Below are positions 51,033 through 58,500 of a stretch of 64,000 nt of DNA, one piece after another. A model generated the notes under the pieces. That model made no database searches. It worked only from the letters and a program-made list of their open reading frames with translations, and was not told where the DNA came from. Origin of the DNA: Lysobacter concretionis Ko07 = DSM 16239 (GTDB lineage: Bacteria > Pseudomonadota > Gammaproteobacteria > Xanthomonadales > Xanthomonadaceae); the NCBI RefSeq assembly GCF_000768345.1, contig NZ_AVPS01000001.1:372001-436000 (forward strand), read 5' to 3'. The translations under genes were made by a program, and so were the position numbers. How positions within the stretch are numbered: the stretch's first letter is position 1; each line of letters begins with the position of its first letter.

Positions 51033-52250
51033 ATGCCCCTCTACACCTACAAAGCGATCAACGCGCGTGGCGAGATGCTGGACGGTCAGATGGAAGCCGC
51101 CAGCAATGCCGAGGTCGCGGTGCGCCTGCAGGAGCAGGGGCACCTGCCGGTCGAAGCACGCTTGGCCAGCGAGGGTGGCGGGATGCCGGTGTGGCGGCGG
51201 CTGTTCAAGCCGCGGCCGTTTGCGGGCGAGCGGCTGGTCCAGTTCACCCAGCAACTGGCGACCCTGCTCGGTGCAGGGCAGCCGCTGGACCGCGCGCTGA
51301 CGATCCTGCTGGAACTGCCCGAGGACGAGACCGCGCGGCGGGTGGTCAGCGATGTGCGCGATGCGGTGCGCGGTGGCACCTCGCTGTCGACCGCGCTGGA
51401 GCGCCAGCACGGCACGTTCTCGCGGCTGTACGTGAACATGGTCCGCGCCGGCGAGGTGGGCGGCAGCCTGCACGAGACGCTGTCGCGGCTGGCCGATTAC
51501 CTGGAGCGCTCGCGCGCGATGCAGGGGCGGGTGATCAATGCGCTGATCTATCCGGCGATCCTGCTGGTGATGGTCGGCCTGAGCCTGTTGTTCCTGCTCG
51601 GCTACGTGGTGCCGCAGTTTGCGCAGATGTACGAAAGCCTGGATGCGCCGCTGCCGGCGTTCACCCGGGTCGTGCTCGGGGTCGGCCTGTTCGTGCGCGA
51701 CTGGTGGATCGTGTTGCTGGTGGTGCCCGCGTTGCTGTTGCTGTGGTTTGACCGCAAGCGTCGCGACCCGGTGTTCCGCGAGGCGCTGGATGGCTGGCTG
51801 CTGCGGCGCCGGTTCTTCGGCGGGCTGGTGGCGAAGATCGAGACGGCGCGGTTGGCGCGCACCCTGGGCACGCTGGTGAAAAACGGCGTGCCGTTGATGG
51901 CGGCGCTGGGCATCGCGCAGAAGGTGATGGACAACCGGGTGCTGGCCGCCGATGTCGCCGCGGCGGCCGAGGAGGTCAAGAACGGCGTGGCGCTGTCGAC
52001 CGCATTGGCGCGTGGCAAGCGTTTCCCGCGGCTGGCGCTGCAGATGATCCAGGTCGGCGAGGAGTCCGGCGCGTTGGACACGATGCTGGTCAAGACCGCG
52101 GAAACCTTCGAGCACCAGACCGCGCTGGCGCTGGACCGGATGCTGGCGGCACTGGTACCGATCGTCACCGTGGTGCTGGCCGGTCTGGTCGGGATGGTGG
52201 TGATGGCGGTGCTGACGCCGCTGTACGACCTGACCAGTTCGATTGGATGA
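51033..52250 (+). CDS. gspF: Type II secretion inner-membrane platform protein GspF (XpsF)
   Basis: A polytopic protein of 405 residues that anchors the GspE motor. Starting MPLYTYKAINARGEMLDGQM, it carries the duplicated T2SSF domain: ERLVQFTQQLATLLGAGQPLDRA and RGGTSLSTALERQ in the first half, LARTLGTLVKNGVPLMAALG and KNGVALSTAL in the second. Three membrane segments include LIYPAILLVMVGLSLLFLLGYVVP and VTVVLAGLVGMVVMAVLTPLY. ATG 51033 is used because family homology starts there; the open frame extends into the repeat upstream. The gap to gspE is 500 bp because of the repeat/GIY-YIG cassette. Confidence 0.95.
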   Translation: MPLYTYKAINARGEMLDGQMEAASNAEVAVRLQEQGHLPVEARLASEGGGMPVWRRLFKPRPFAGERLVQFTQQLATLLGAGQPLDRALTILLELPEDETARRVVSDVRDAVRGGTSLSTALERQHGTFSRLYVNMVRAGEVGGSLHETLSRLADYLERSRAMQGRVINALIYPAILLVMVGLSLLFLLGYVVPQFAQMYESLDAPLPAFTRVVLGVGLFVRDWWIVLLVVPALLLLWFDRKRRDPVFREALDGWLLRRRFFGGLVAKIETARLARTLGTLVKNGVPLMAALGIAQKVMDNRVLAADVAAAAEEVKNGVALSTALARGKRFPRLALQMIQVGEESGALDTMLVKTAETFEHQTALALDRMLAALVPIVTVVLAGLVGMVVMAVLTPLYDLTSSIG

Positions 52251-52336
52251 GAGGTGCACGACAACCCCGGTACCTGCAGGAGCAACTGTCTTTTCAAACG
52301 GCGCGCTTTTTTTGTCCGACTGGCCTTCCTCTGGTC

Positions 52337-52409
52337 GTAGGAGCGACGTGAGTCGCGACAGCACGTCGAAACCGGATGTCAGTGCATTCGCGACTAACGT
52401 CGATCCTAC
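52337..52409. repeat. Inverted pair of GTAG REP-like repeats between gspF and gspG
   Basis: The left copy (52337-52359) reads GTAGGAGCGACGTGAGTCGCG and the right copy (52389-52409, minus) reads GTAGGATCGACGTTAGTCGCG. They lie in the 217-bp gap inside the secretion operon and could form an mRNA hairpin that alters expression of gspG and later genes. Confidence 0.88.
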
Positions 52410-52467
52410 GACCACTCCTACAACCACCCTTTGCCCCTGCAGACACACCAGAAAAGAGGATTTCCCC

Positions 52468-52902
52468 ATGCGAAACAACCGCTCCATCACCCGCTCGCCG
52501 TCCGCCGCGCAACAGGCCGGCATGAGCCTGATCGAGATCATCATCGTGATCGTGCTGATCGGCGCGGTGCTGACCTTCGTCGGCTCGCGCGTGCTCGGCG
52601 GTGCCGACCGCGCCAAGGCCAACCTGGCCAAGTCGCAGGTGATGACGCTGGCGCAGAAGGTCGACGCGTTCCAGATGGACACCGGCCGCCTGCCGACCAC
52701 GTTGAACGAGCTGGTCGTCGAACCCGGCAATGCCGCCGGCTGGCTCGGCCCGTACGCCAAGGCCGCCGAACTCAGCGATCCCTGGGGCCATCCGGTGGAA
52801 TACCGCGCGCCCGGCGAGAACGGGCCGTTCGATCTGGTCATCCTGGGCAAGGACGGCAAAGTCGGCGGCACCAGTGTCGACAGCGATATCCGCTACGAGT
52901 GA
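52468..52902 (+). CDS. gspG: Type II secretion major pseudopilin GspG (XpsG)
   Basis: A 144-residue main pseudopilin. An 18-residue leader ends QQAG, with prepilin peptidase cleavage before MSLIEIIIVIVLIGAVLTF; Glu is at +5. The globular part has LAQKVDAFQMDTGRLPTTLN, the calcium-loop region LSDPWGHPVEYRAPGENGPF and DIRYE. ATG 52468 follows AAAGAGGA. It is followed by four minor pseudopilin genes. Confidence 0.96.
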   Translation: MRNNRSITRSPSAAQQAGMSLIEIIIVIVLIGAVLTFVGSRVLGGADRAKANLAKSQVMTLAQKVDAFQMDTGRLPTTLNELVVEPGNAAGWLGPYAKAAELSDPWGHPVEYRAPGENGPFDLVILGKDGKVGGTSVDSDIRYE

Positions 52903-52935
52903 CGAAGTCGGAACCATGAATGCCCGGAGGCCGGC

Positions 52936-53415
52936 GTGGTGATGCCTTCCGCAGTCCCGGATCTGCGGCGGCAGGCAGGCGTTTCGCTGCTGGAGATGCT
53001 GCTGGTGGTCGCCCTGATCGCCGCCGCGAGTCTGCTGGCGGTGGCCGCGTTCAGTGGTGGCATGAAGGGAACGCAATTGCGCGCGGCGGCCAAGCAGGTC
53101 GCCGCCGAGCTGCGCTACACCCGCACCCACGCGATCGCGACCGGGCAGCCGCAGCGTTTCACGATCGACCCGCAGGGCCGCACCTGGCAGGCGCCGAACG
53201 GCCACCACGGAACGATCCCGCCTGAGCTGCAGGTCCGCTTCACCGGTGCGCGTGAGCTGCAGCCCAACGCCAACGAGGGCGCGGTGATGTTCTTCGCCGA
53301 CGGCGCGGCGACCGGCGGGCGGGTGCAGCTCAGCCGCGGCGACGCCGGCTGGGAGGTCGACGTGGCCTGGCTGACCGGGCAGGTCACCCTGCAGCGGACC
53401 GGAGCTGGACGCTGA
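52936..53415 (+). CDS. gspH: Type II secretion minor pseudopilin GspH (XpsH)
   Basis: A pseudopilin of about 159 residues. The leader RRQAG is followed by VSLLEMLLVVALIAAASLLAV with Glu at +5; the rest matches GspH (QLRAAAKQVAAELRYTRTHA; QRFTIDPQGRTWQAPNG). The start is uncertain: GTG 52936, GTG 52939 and ATG 52942 all lie near GGAGG (52926-52930), and spacing favours one of the GTGs. It overlaps gspI by one base. Confidence 0.92.
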   Translation: MVMPSAVPDLRRQAGVSLLEMLLVVALIAAASLLAVAAFSGGMKGTQLRAAAKQVAAELRYTRTHAIATGQPQRFTIDPQGRTWQAPNGHHGTIPPELQVRFTGARELQPNANEGAVMFFADGAATGGRVQLSRGDAGWEVDVAWLTGQVTLQRTGAGR

Positions 53416-53909
53416 TGCGCGCGCGCGCCGACCGCATGGATTCGCCGCGCGACTCGCGACATGACGGCCCGCCGCCCGTCGGTCTTCGGCCTGCGCGCTC
53501 ACAACGGGGCTACACCCTGATCGAGGTGATCGTCGCGTTCGCCCTGCTCGCGGCGGCGCTGACCTTGTTGCTGGGAACCCTGTCGGGCGCGACCCGGCAG
53601 GTGCGCTGGTCCGGCGATGCGGGCCGCGCGGCGCTGCACGCGCAGTCGCTGCTGGACACGGTGGGCATCACCGAACCGCTGAAGGCCGGCGAGCGCCAAG
53701 GCGACTTCGATGACGGGCGCTATCGTTGGTCGCTGCGGGTCAGCCCCTGGGAGGACGCGGCGCTGGCCAACCGGTTGCGCGAACCGGTGGGTCCGATCCT
53801 GTACGAGCTGGACCTCGACGTGCGCTGGGGCGACGGCGGTCCGCGCGAGCACCTGCAACTGCAAAGCCTGCGGTTGGGATCGGCGGATTCGGCGGGAGCT
53901 GCACCGTGA
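53415..53909 (+). CDS. gspI: Type II secretion minor pseudopilin GspI (XpsI)
   Basis: A 164-residue minor pseudopilin of the tip complex. Cleavage is expected at RSQRG before YTLIEVIVAFALLAAALTLL, leaving a fairly long 32-residue basic leader. The rest fits GspI (AALHAQSLLDTVGITEPLKA; YRWSLRVSPW; LYELDLDVRWGDGG). It starts at TGATG with gspH and ends at GTGA with gspJ. Confidence 0.92.
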   Translation: MRARADRMDSPRDSRHDGPPPVGLRPARSQRGYTLIEVIVAFALLAAALTLLLGTLSGATRQVRWSGDAGRAALHAQSLLDTVGITEPLKAGERQGDFDDGRYRWSLRVSPWEDAALANRLREPVGPILYELDLDVRWGDGGPREHLQLQSLRLGSADSAGAAP

Positions 53910-54964
53910 CGCGCCGTGCGGACGCCGCGGGCCGATGCGGGCCGGTTTCCCGCCCCGTGGGCGAGGGGAACGGCGGGCACCGGCGATGGGCGACTGCGAA
54001 CCGTTGCGGCGGCATCCTTTGGGTGGGGACGGAGAAGGTTGGCATTCCGGCCACGCAGCACAGCTGCGTGGCGTTCAGCCGCTCTGGCGGCAGTGCCGCC
54101 AAAGCGAAGAGTTTCGATCCGGCCACGCCGCACAGCTGCACGGCGTTCAGCCGCTCTGGCGGCAGTGCCGCCCAAGCGAAGAGTTTGGATCCGGCCACGC
54201 AGCACAGCTGCGCGGCGTTCAGCCGCTCTGGCGGCAGTGCTGCCCAAGCGAACAGTTTCGATCCGGCCACGCAGCACAGCTGCGTGGCGTTCAGCCGCTC
54301 TGGCGGCAGTGCCGCCAAAGCGAGCGGCTTCACCCTGGTCGAGGTGCTGCTGGCGACGGTGTTGCTGGCGGCGGGCCTGGCGCTGGCGTTCGCGACCCTG
54401 TCGGCCGCCAGCCAGACCGCGACCCGCGGCGAATCGCTGGCCGCGCGCAGCGAACGGGTGCGCGCGGTCGAGGGATTCCTGCGCAAACGGCTGGCGGCCG
54501 CGCGGCCGATCGCGTTCAGTACCGGCCAGGGCAATGCACTGCCGCAACGGTTCCTCGGCGAGCCCGAGCGGATGCGGTTCGTCGCCGATCTGCCGGACTA
54601 TCTCGGCCGCGGCGGTCCGTATTCGCACGATGTCCGGATCCAGCGCAGCAACGGGACGACCCGGATCGAACTTGTGCTCGACATCGTGTCCGCCGGGGAA
54701 ACCATCGAAGACCCCCGGCAGCGCGCCCCCGAGCTGCTGGTGGAAGGACTGGCGTCGGCGCGGTTCCGCTACCGCGGGCTGGACGCCGTGTCCGGTGGGC
54801 TGGGGGCATGGCAGGACCGCTGGGAGACCTCCGACCGGTTGCCGCTGCTGGTGGAGGTGACATTCACCGACGTGGGCGGCGGTACCTGGCCGACGCTGGT
54901 GGTTGCGCTGCCGCAGGCGCTGGGCATCGAGAACGGCCGCGGCATTGTGGGTGGCCGGCGATGA
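53906..54964 (+). CDS. gspJ: Type II secretion minor pseudopilin GspJ (XpsJ) with a repeat-expanded leader
   Basis: The pseudopilin body is normal: G141 then FTLVEVLLATVLLAAGLALA with Glu at +5, and the GspJ globular domain (RSERVRAVEGFLRKRL; YSHDVRIQRSNGTTRIELVL). GTG 53906 overlaps the gspI stop and is the positional start, giving 352 residues. This places about 141 residues before the cleavage site instead of the usual 6-15. They include four 24-residue repeats of the type DPATQHSCVAFSRSGGSAAK. An in-frame GTG in the fourth repeat (54284) would give a normal 15-residue leader but has no ribosome-binding site. Confidence 0.9.
   Translation: MTRRADAAGRCGPVSRPVGEGNGGHRRWATANRCGGILWVGTEKVGIPATQHSCVAFSRSGGSAAKAKSFDPATPHSCTAFSRSGGSAAQAKSLDPATQHSCAAFSRSGGSAAQANSFDPATQHSCVAFSRSGGSAAKASGFTLVEVLLATVLLAAGLALAFATLSAASQTATRGESLAARSERVRAVEGFLRKRLAAARPIAFSTGQGNALPQRFLGEPERMRFVADLPDYLGRGGPYSHDVRIQRSNGTTRIELVLDIVSAGETIEDPRQRAPELLVEGLASARFRYRGLDAVSGGLGAWQDRWETSDRLPLLVEVTFTDVGGGTWPTLVVALPQALGIENGRGIVGGRR
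54041..54322 (+). repeat. Four tandem 72-bp palindrome-containing repeats in the gspJ leader
   Basis: Units recur at 54047, 54119, 54191 and 54263. Each contains two small palindromes: GGCGGCAGTGCCGCC (or GCTGCC) and one around CACAG, for example CACGCAG-CACAG-CTGCGTG. In unit 2 the stem changes on both sides (CGCCG/CGGCG), keeping pairing. All units are in frame. Confidence 0.95.
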
Positions 54965-55875
54965 CGGCACGGACGCGGAGACCGGGTTCCGGCCGCGGAC
55001 GCGGCGCGGCCTTGCTGCTGGTGCTGTGGCTGATCGTGCTGTTGACGGCGCTGGTCGGCAGCTTCGCGCTGGTCGCCCGCGTCGAGCACATGCAGGGGCA
55101 GGTGCTGGTGCGCGGGCTCGCGGCCGACAGCGCCGCGCGTGCGGGGCTGGAGTACGCGATCCACCGGGTCGGAATGACCGATCCGCAGCTGCAGTGGCAA
55201 CCCGACGGCCGGCCGTACGCATGGCAGTACCAGGGCGCGCAGCTGGAGATCCGGATCGTCGACGAGAACGGCAAGGTCGATCTGAACCAGGCCGACGCGA
55301 CCCTGCTGTCAGAGTTGGTGCGTGTGCTCGGCAGTGACCGGGCCGAGGCCGCGCAACTGGCGGCGGCGATCATCGACTGGCGCGACCTCGACTCCCTCAC
55401 CCAGCCCGTCGGTGGCGCGGAGGACGCCGACTACGCCGCGGCCGGTCGCGCCTACGGGGCCAAGGATGCGGATTTCGAAAGCATCGCCGAGCTGGAGCAG
55501 GTATTGGGTTTCACCCCGGCGCTGTATGCCCGGCTGGCCCCGCACGTGACCGTCCACAGCGGCCTGCCGCGCCCGGACCCGGCGTCTGCCTCGGCGGCGG
55601 TGCTGGATGCGCTGGGCATGGACGGGGCGGCGATCGTTGCCCAGCGCGGCGTCGATCCGCTGACCGGTCGTCCGGCCAGTGGCAGCGGGCTTGTCGCGCC
55701 AGGCCTCGGCGGATCCGGGGCCAGCCGCAGCGGTACGTATAGTATCGACAGCCTGGCCCGGCTGGCCGACGGGCGGCAGTCGCTGCTGCGCGCCGTCGTA
55801 CGCGCGGACGGCTACGCTGGCCCGGCCACGGCGTACATCGCGTTGCAATGGGAAGAAGGAGCTTCGCCACGATGA
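54961..55875 (+). CDS. gspK: Type II secretion minor pseudopilin GspK (XpsK)
   Basis: A 304-residue tip pseudopilin that completes the GspIJK complex. The leader GSGRGRG precedes AALLLVLWLIVLLTALVGSF, lacking Glu at +5 as usual for GspK. Conserved parts are AGLEYAIHRVG, IVDENGKVDLNQADATLLSE, IIDWRDLDSLTQPVGGAEDA and the helix-hairpin-like QVLGFTPALYARLAPHVTVH. ATG 54961 overlaps gspJ and the stop overlaps gspL, both as ATGA. Confidence 0.94.
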   Translation: MTARTRRPGSGRGRGAALLLVLWLIVLLTALVGSFALVARVEHMQGQVLVRGLAADSAARAGLEYAIHRVGMTDPQLQWQPDGRPYAWQYQGAQLEIRIVDENGKVDLNQADATLLSELVRVLGSDRAEAAQLAAAIIDWRDLDSLTQPVGGAEDADYAAAGRAYGAKDADFESIAELEQVLGFTPALYARLAPHVTVHSGLPRPDPASASAAVLDALGMDGAAIVAQRGVDPLTGRPASGSGLVAPGLGGSGASRSGTYSIDSLARLADGRQSLLRAVVRADGYAGPATAYIALQWEEGASPR

Positions 55876-57098
55876 GTCAAAGGGGTCCCAGCCTGGGCGA
55901 ACGCGTCGGCGGTCGCCTGAGTCACCTCGGCGCCCGCCTGCAGCCGGGTGCGGGCGGCTTTGTCTCGTGGTGGGGCCATGCGTTGGCGACCTGGCTGCCG
56001 CCCGGCATGCGGCGGACCCTGGGTTTCGGCCGCGGCCGCCTGCTGCTGCAGGTGGACGGCGATGACCTGCAGTTGCGCCGCGAGCGCGCGGATGAAGTGC
56101 AGGATCTTGCCCGGCTGCCACTGGCGGGTCTGCTCGGGGGGGCGCTTGCCGGCGAGTCCGCGCGGTCCGACGATCCGCTGGCGCCGGTACTGGCGAACGG
56201 GCTGGAGGATCTGCCGCGCTGGCTGCTGCTGCCGGCCGCCAGCGGCTTGCGTCGCCGCATGGGTCTGCCCGCCGCCGCCGCCGAGCGCCTGCGCGATGTG
56301 GTCGGCTTCGAGATCGACCGGCAGACGCCGTTTGCGGCCGACGCGGTCGCGTTCGATGCGCGGGTGCTGGGACGTCGCGAGAGCGACGGCCAGCTCGATG
56401 TCGAACTGGTCGCGGTGCCGCGCCAGGTGCTGGATCCGCAACTGGCCGCGCTGGGGCCGCTGGCCTCCGGGTTGGCGGGGATCGACGTCGCCGCGGCCGA
56501 TGGCACGGCGCTCGGCGTCAACCTGCTGCCGCCCTCGCAACGACGCCGCCAGCGCGATCCAGCGACGGTCTGGAATGTCGCCCTGGTGCTGCTCGCCGTG
56601 GTCGCCGTCACGGCGCTGCTGTGGCAGTTGCTCGACAACCGGCGCGCCGCCGCGGCCACGCTGGAGCAGGCCATCGCCGCCCAGGCCGATGCGGGCCGGC
56701 GTGCGGCCGCGCAACGCCAGCAACTGACCCGGCTCGTCGAAGGCCAGGCGTTCCTCGATCGCAAGCGTGCCCAGCGGCCGCCCACGGTCGAGGTCATCGA
56801 TGAGCTGACCCGCCGCCTGCCCGACCATACGTATCTGGAAAAGCTCTCGATCACCGACGACCAGCTCATGCTGATCGGCCTGAGCAGCAAGGCGGCGGGC
56901 CTGATCAGCCAGTTGCAGGGTGCCCGGCAGTGGCGGTCGCCCGCGCTGGCAGGCGCCCTGCAACCGGATCCCGACAGCGGGCGCGACCGTTTCACCCTGA
57001 CGGCCAACCTCGCGGTCACCGCCGCGGCCAATCAACCGGCGGCGAATCCGCCGGCTGCCACGGAGACGACCGATGCGCCTGCCCCGCCGGCCCGCTGA
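55872..57098 (+). CDS. gspL: Type II secretion protein GspL (XpsL)
   Basis: A bitopic inner-membrane protein of 408 residues that ties the GspE ATPase to the periplasmic platform. The cytoplasmic actin-like half (residues 1-235) includes DVVGFEIDRQTPFAADAVAF. A single helix VALVLLAVVAVTALLWQLL follows. The periplasmic half has a coiled stretch and a ferredoxin-like domain (VIDELTRRLPDHTYLEKLSI; SSKAAGLISQL). The ending is Ala/Pro-rich. It overlaps gspM by 26 bp. Confidence 0.9.
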   Translation: MSQRGPSLGERVGGRLSHLGARLQPGAGGFVSWWGHALATWLPPGMRRTLGFGRGRLLLQVDGDDLQLRRERADEVQDLARLPLAGLLGGALAGESARSDDPLAPVLANGLEDLPRWLLLPAASGLRRRMGLPAAAAERLRDVVGFEIDRQTPFAADAVAFDARVLGRRESDGQLDVELVAVPRQVLDPQLAALGPLASGLAGIDVAAADGTALGVNLLPPSQRRRQRDPATVWNVALVLLAVVAVTALLWQLLDNRRAAAATLEQAIAAQADAGRRAAAQRQQLTRLVEGQAFLDRKRAQRPPTVEVIDELTRRLPDHTYLEKLSITDDQLMLIGLSSKAAGLISQLQGARQWRSPALAGALQPDPDSGRDRFTLTANLAVTAAANQPAANPPAATETTDAPAPPAR

Positions 57099-57717
57099 CG
57101 CCGCGCAGTACCGGGACCGCTGGCTCGCACTGGGGCTGTTGCTGGTCGTGCTGGGCCTCGCCTACGCCGTGCTGATCCATCCGTGGTGGACGGTGCCGAT
57201 GCGGGAGGCGGGCGACCGCATCGTATCGCTGCAGGAGCGCGAACTGCGCCTGCGCACGCAGCTGCGGCAGGCGCCGCAGGTGGCCGAGCGCTTGCAGCAG
57301 GTGCGTGCGCTGCAGGACCAGCGCCCGGGCTTCCTGCCCGAGGACAATCCCGAACTGGCGATCGCCAGCCTGATCCAGCGCCTGGAAACCGTGGTCGCCG
57401 AAGCCAGCCCGGGCAACCGCAGCTGTGCGATCGTCAACCGCTCGCCGCTGGAGCCGGACAACCGCGAGGCCTATGCCCGCGTGGTGGTCCAGGTGCGCCT
57501 GCGTTGCGGTACCCCGGAAACGGCTCGGGTGCTGTACCTGCTGGAAAGCGGTGCGCCCCGATTGTTCGTGGACAACCTCAACCTGCTGACCCAGCGCAGC
57601 TACCTCGGTCGCGGCGAGTCGGCCGACAGCGGCGGGCTGGATGTGTCCTTCGATCTGTACGGGTACCTGACCCCCTCCGGCCAGCCGTCGCCGACGGAGG
57701 TGCCGCGTGCGCGTTGA
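57073..57717 (+). CDS. gspM: Type II secretion protein GspM (XpsM)
   Basis: A 214-residue partner of GspL. It has a short cytoplasmic start, one helix (WLALGLLLVVLGLAYAVLIH), a coiled-coil (IVSLQERELRLRTQLRQAPQ) and a C-terminal ferredoxin-like domain (VVVQVRLRCGTPETARVLYL; LFVDNLNLLTQ). Sequence identity in this family is low, so the assignment leans on topology and on position between gspL and the XpsN gene. Confidence 0.88.
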   Translation: MRLPRRPADAAQYRDRWLALGLLLVVLGLAYAVLIHPWWTVPMREAGDRIVSLQERELRLRTQLRQAPQVAERLQQVRALQDQRPGFLPEDNPELAIASLIQRLETVVAEASPGNRSCAIVNRSPLEPDNREAYARVVVQVRLRCGTPETARVLYLLESGAPRLFVDNLNLLTQRSYLGRGESADSGGLDVSFDLYGYLTPSGQPSPTEVPRAR

Positions 57718-58492
57718 GGATGTCGGCCCGCGCACCTGGTTGCTCGCCGGCCTGGCCGCGTGGGCCGTGCTGGGCTGGTTGCTGGCGCTGGCAGGCATGG
57801 GCAGCCGGCTCGGTTCGCCGGCCGCCGATCCCGCCTTGCTGACCCCATTGCCCTCACAGGTCGCGACCCCGGCGCTGGTGCTCGGTCCCGCGGAGCAGTA
57901 TGCGGAGATCGCCGCGCGTCCGTTGTTTGCGGCCGACCGGCGCCCGCACCCGTTCTTTCTGGAGGGTGGCGATGGCGAAGCGCGGACCGAGGGCTTCGAC
58001 TACGTCCTGACCAGCGTGCTGATCACTCCGGGCCTGAAACTGGCGATCGTCCAGCCGCCGGACGGAAGCGAGTCCCTGCGGGTCAAGCTGGACCAGCCGG
58101 TCAATCCGCAATCCGCCTGGCGCCTGGTCGAGCTGGACGTGCGCAGCGCGGTCTTCGAAGGGCCGGAGGGCCGGCGGACACTGCCGTTGCGGGTGTTTGA
58201 CGGGATGGGCGGCGAGCCGCCGGGCGATGCCCCGGCGGCAACCCCGACAGCCAATGGCAAGGTGCAATCCGCCACTCCGCTCGCGCCCCGTGGGCCTGCC
58301 GCAGGGGAGACAGCAAAACCGGCGCCATCGCCCGCGACGCCGCCCGTAACCGATGCCGCGCCAGCGACGCCGGCGACAGAACGCGAGCAGATGGACGCGA
58401 TCCGCCAGCGCATCGAAGCGCGTCGTGCCCAATTACGCGAGCAATCCTCGCCGCCCCCACCGCCACCGCAACCACCGGCCAACGGCCGATAG
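57707..58492 (+). CDS. xpsN: XpsN-type secretion protein with GspC-like HR region
   Basis: A bitopic inner-membrane protein of 261 residues. After the N-terminal helix (TWLLAGLAAWAVLGWLLALA) it shows AARPLFAADRRPHP. That resembles the homology-region motif by which GspC binds the secretin. A beta-rich segment (DYVLTSVLITPGLKLAIVQP) and a long Pro/Ala/Gln-rich tail follow. Xanthomonas XpsN bridges XpsL/M to the secretin XpsD, and this operon has no separate gspC. Start is GTG 57707, overlapping gspM. The stop is 8 bp before gspD. Confidence 0.87.
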   Translation: MRVEDVGPRTWLLAGLAAWAVLGWLLALAGMGSRLGSPAADPALLTPLPSQVATPALVLGPAEQYAEIAARPLFAADRRPHPFFLEGGDGEARTEGFDYVLTSVLITPGLKLAIVQPPDGSESLRVKLDQPVNPQSAWRLVELDVRSAVFEGPEGRRTLPLRVFDGMGGEPPGDAPAATPTANGKVQSATPLAPRGPAAGETAKPAPSPATPPVTDAAPATPATEREQMDAIRQRIEARRAQLREQSSPPPPPPQPPANGR

Positions 58493-58500
58493 AGTCCGGA

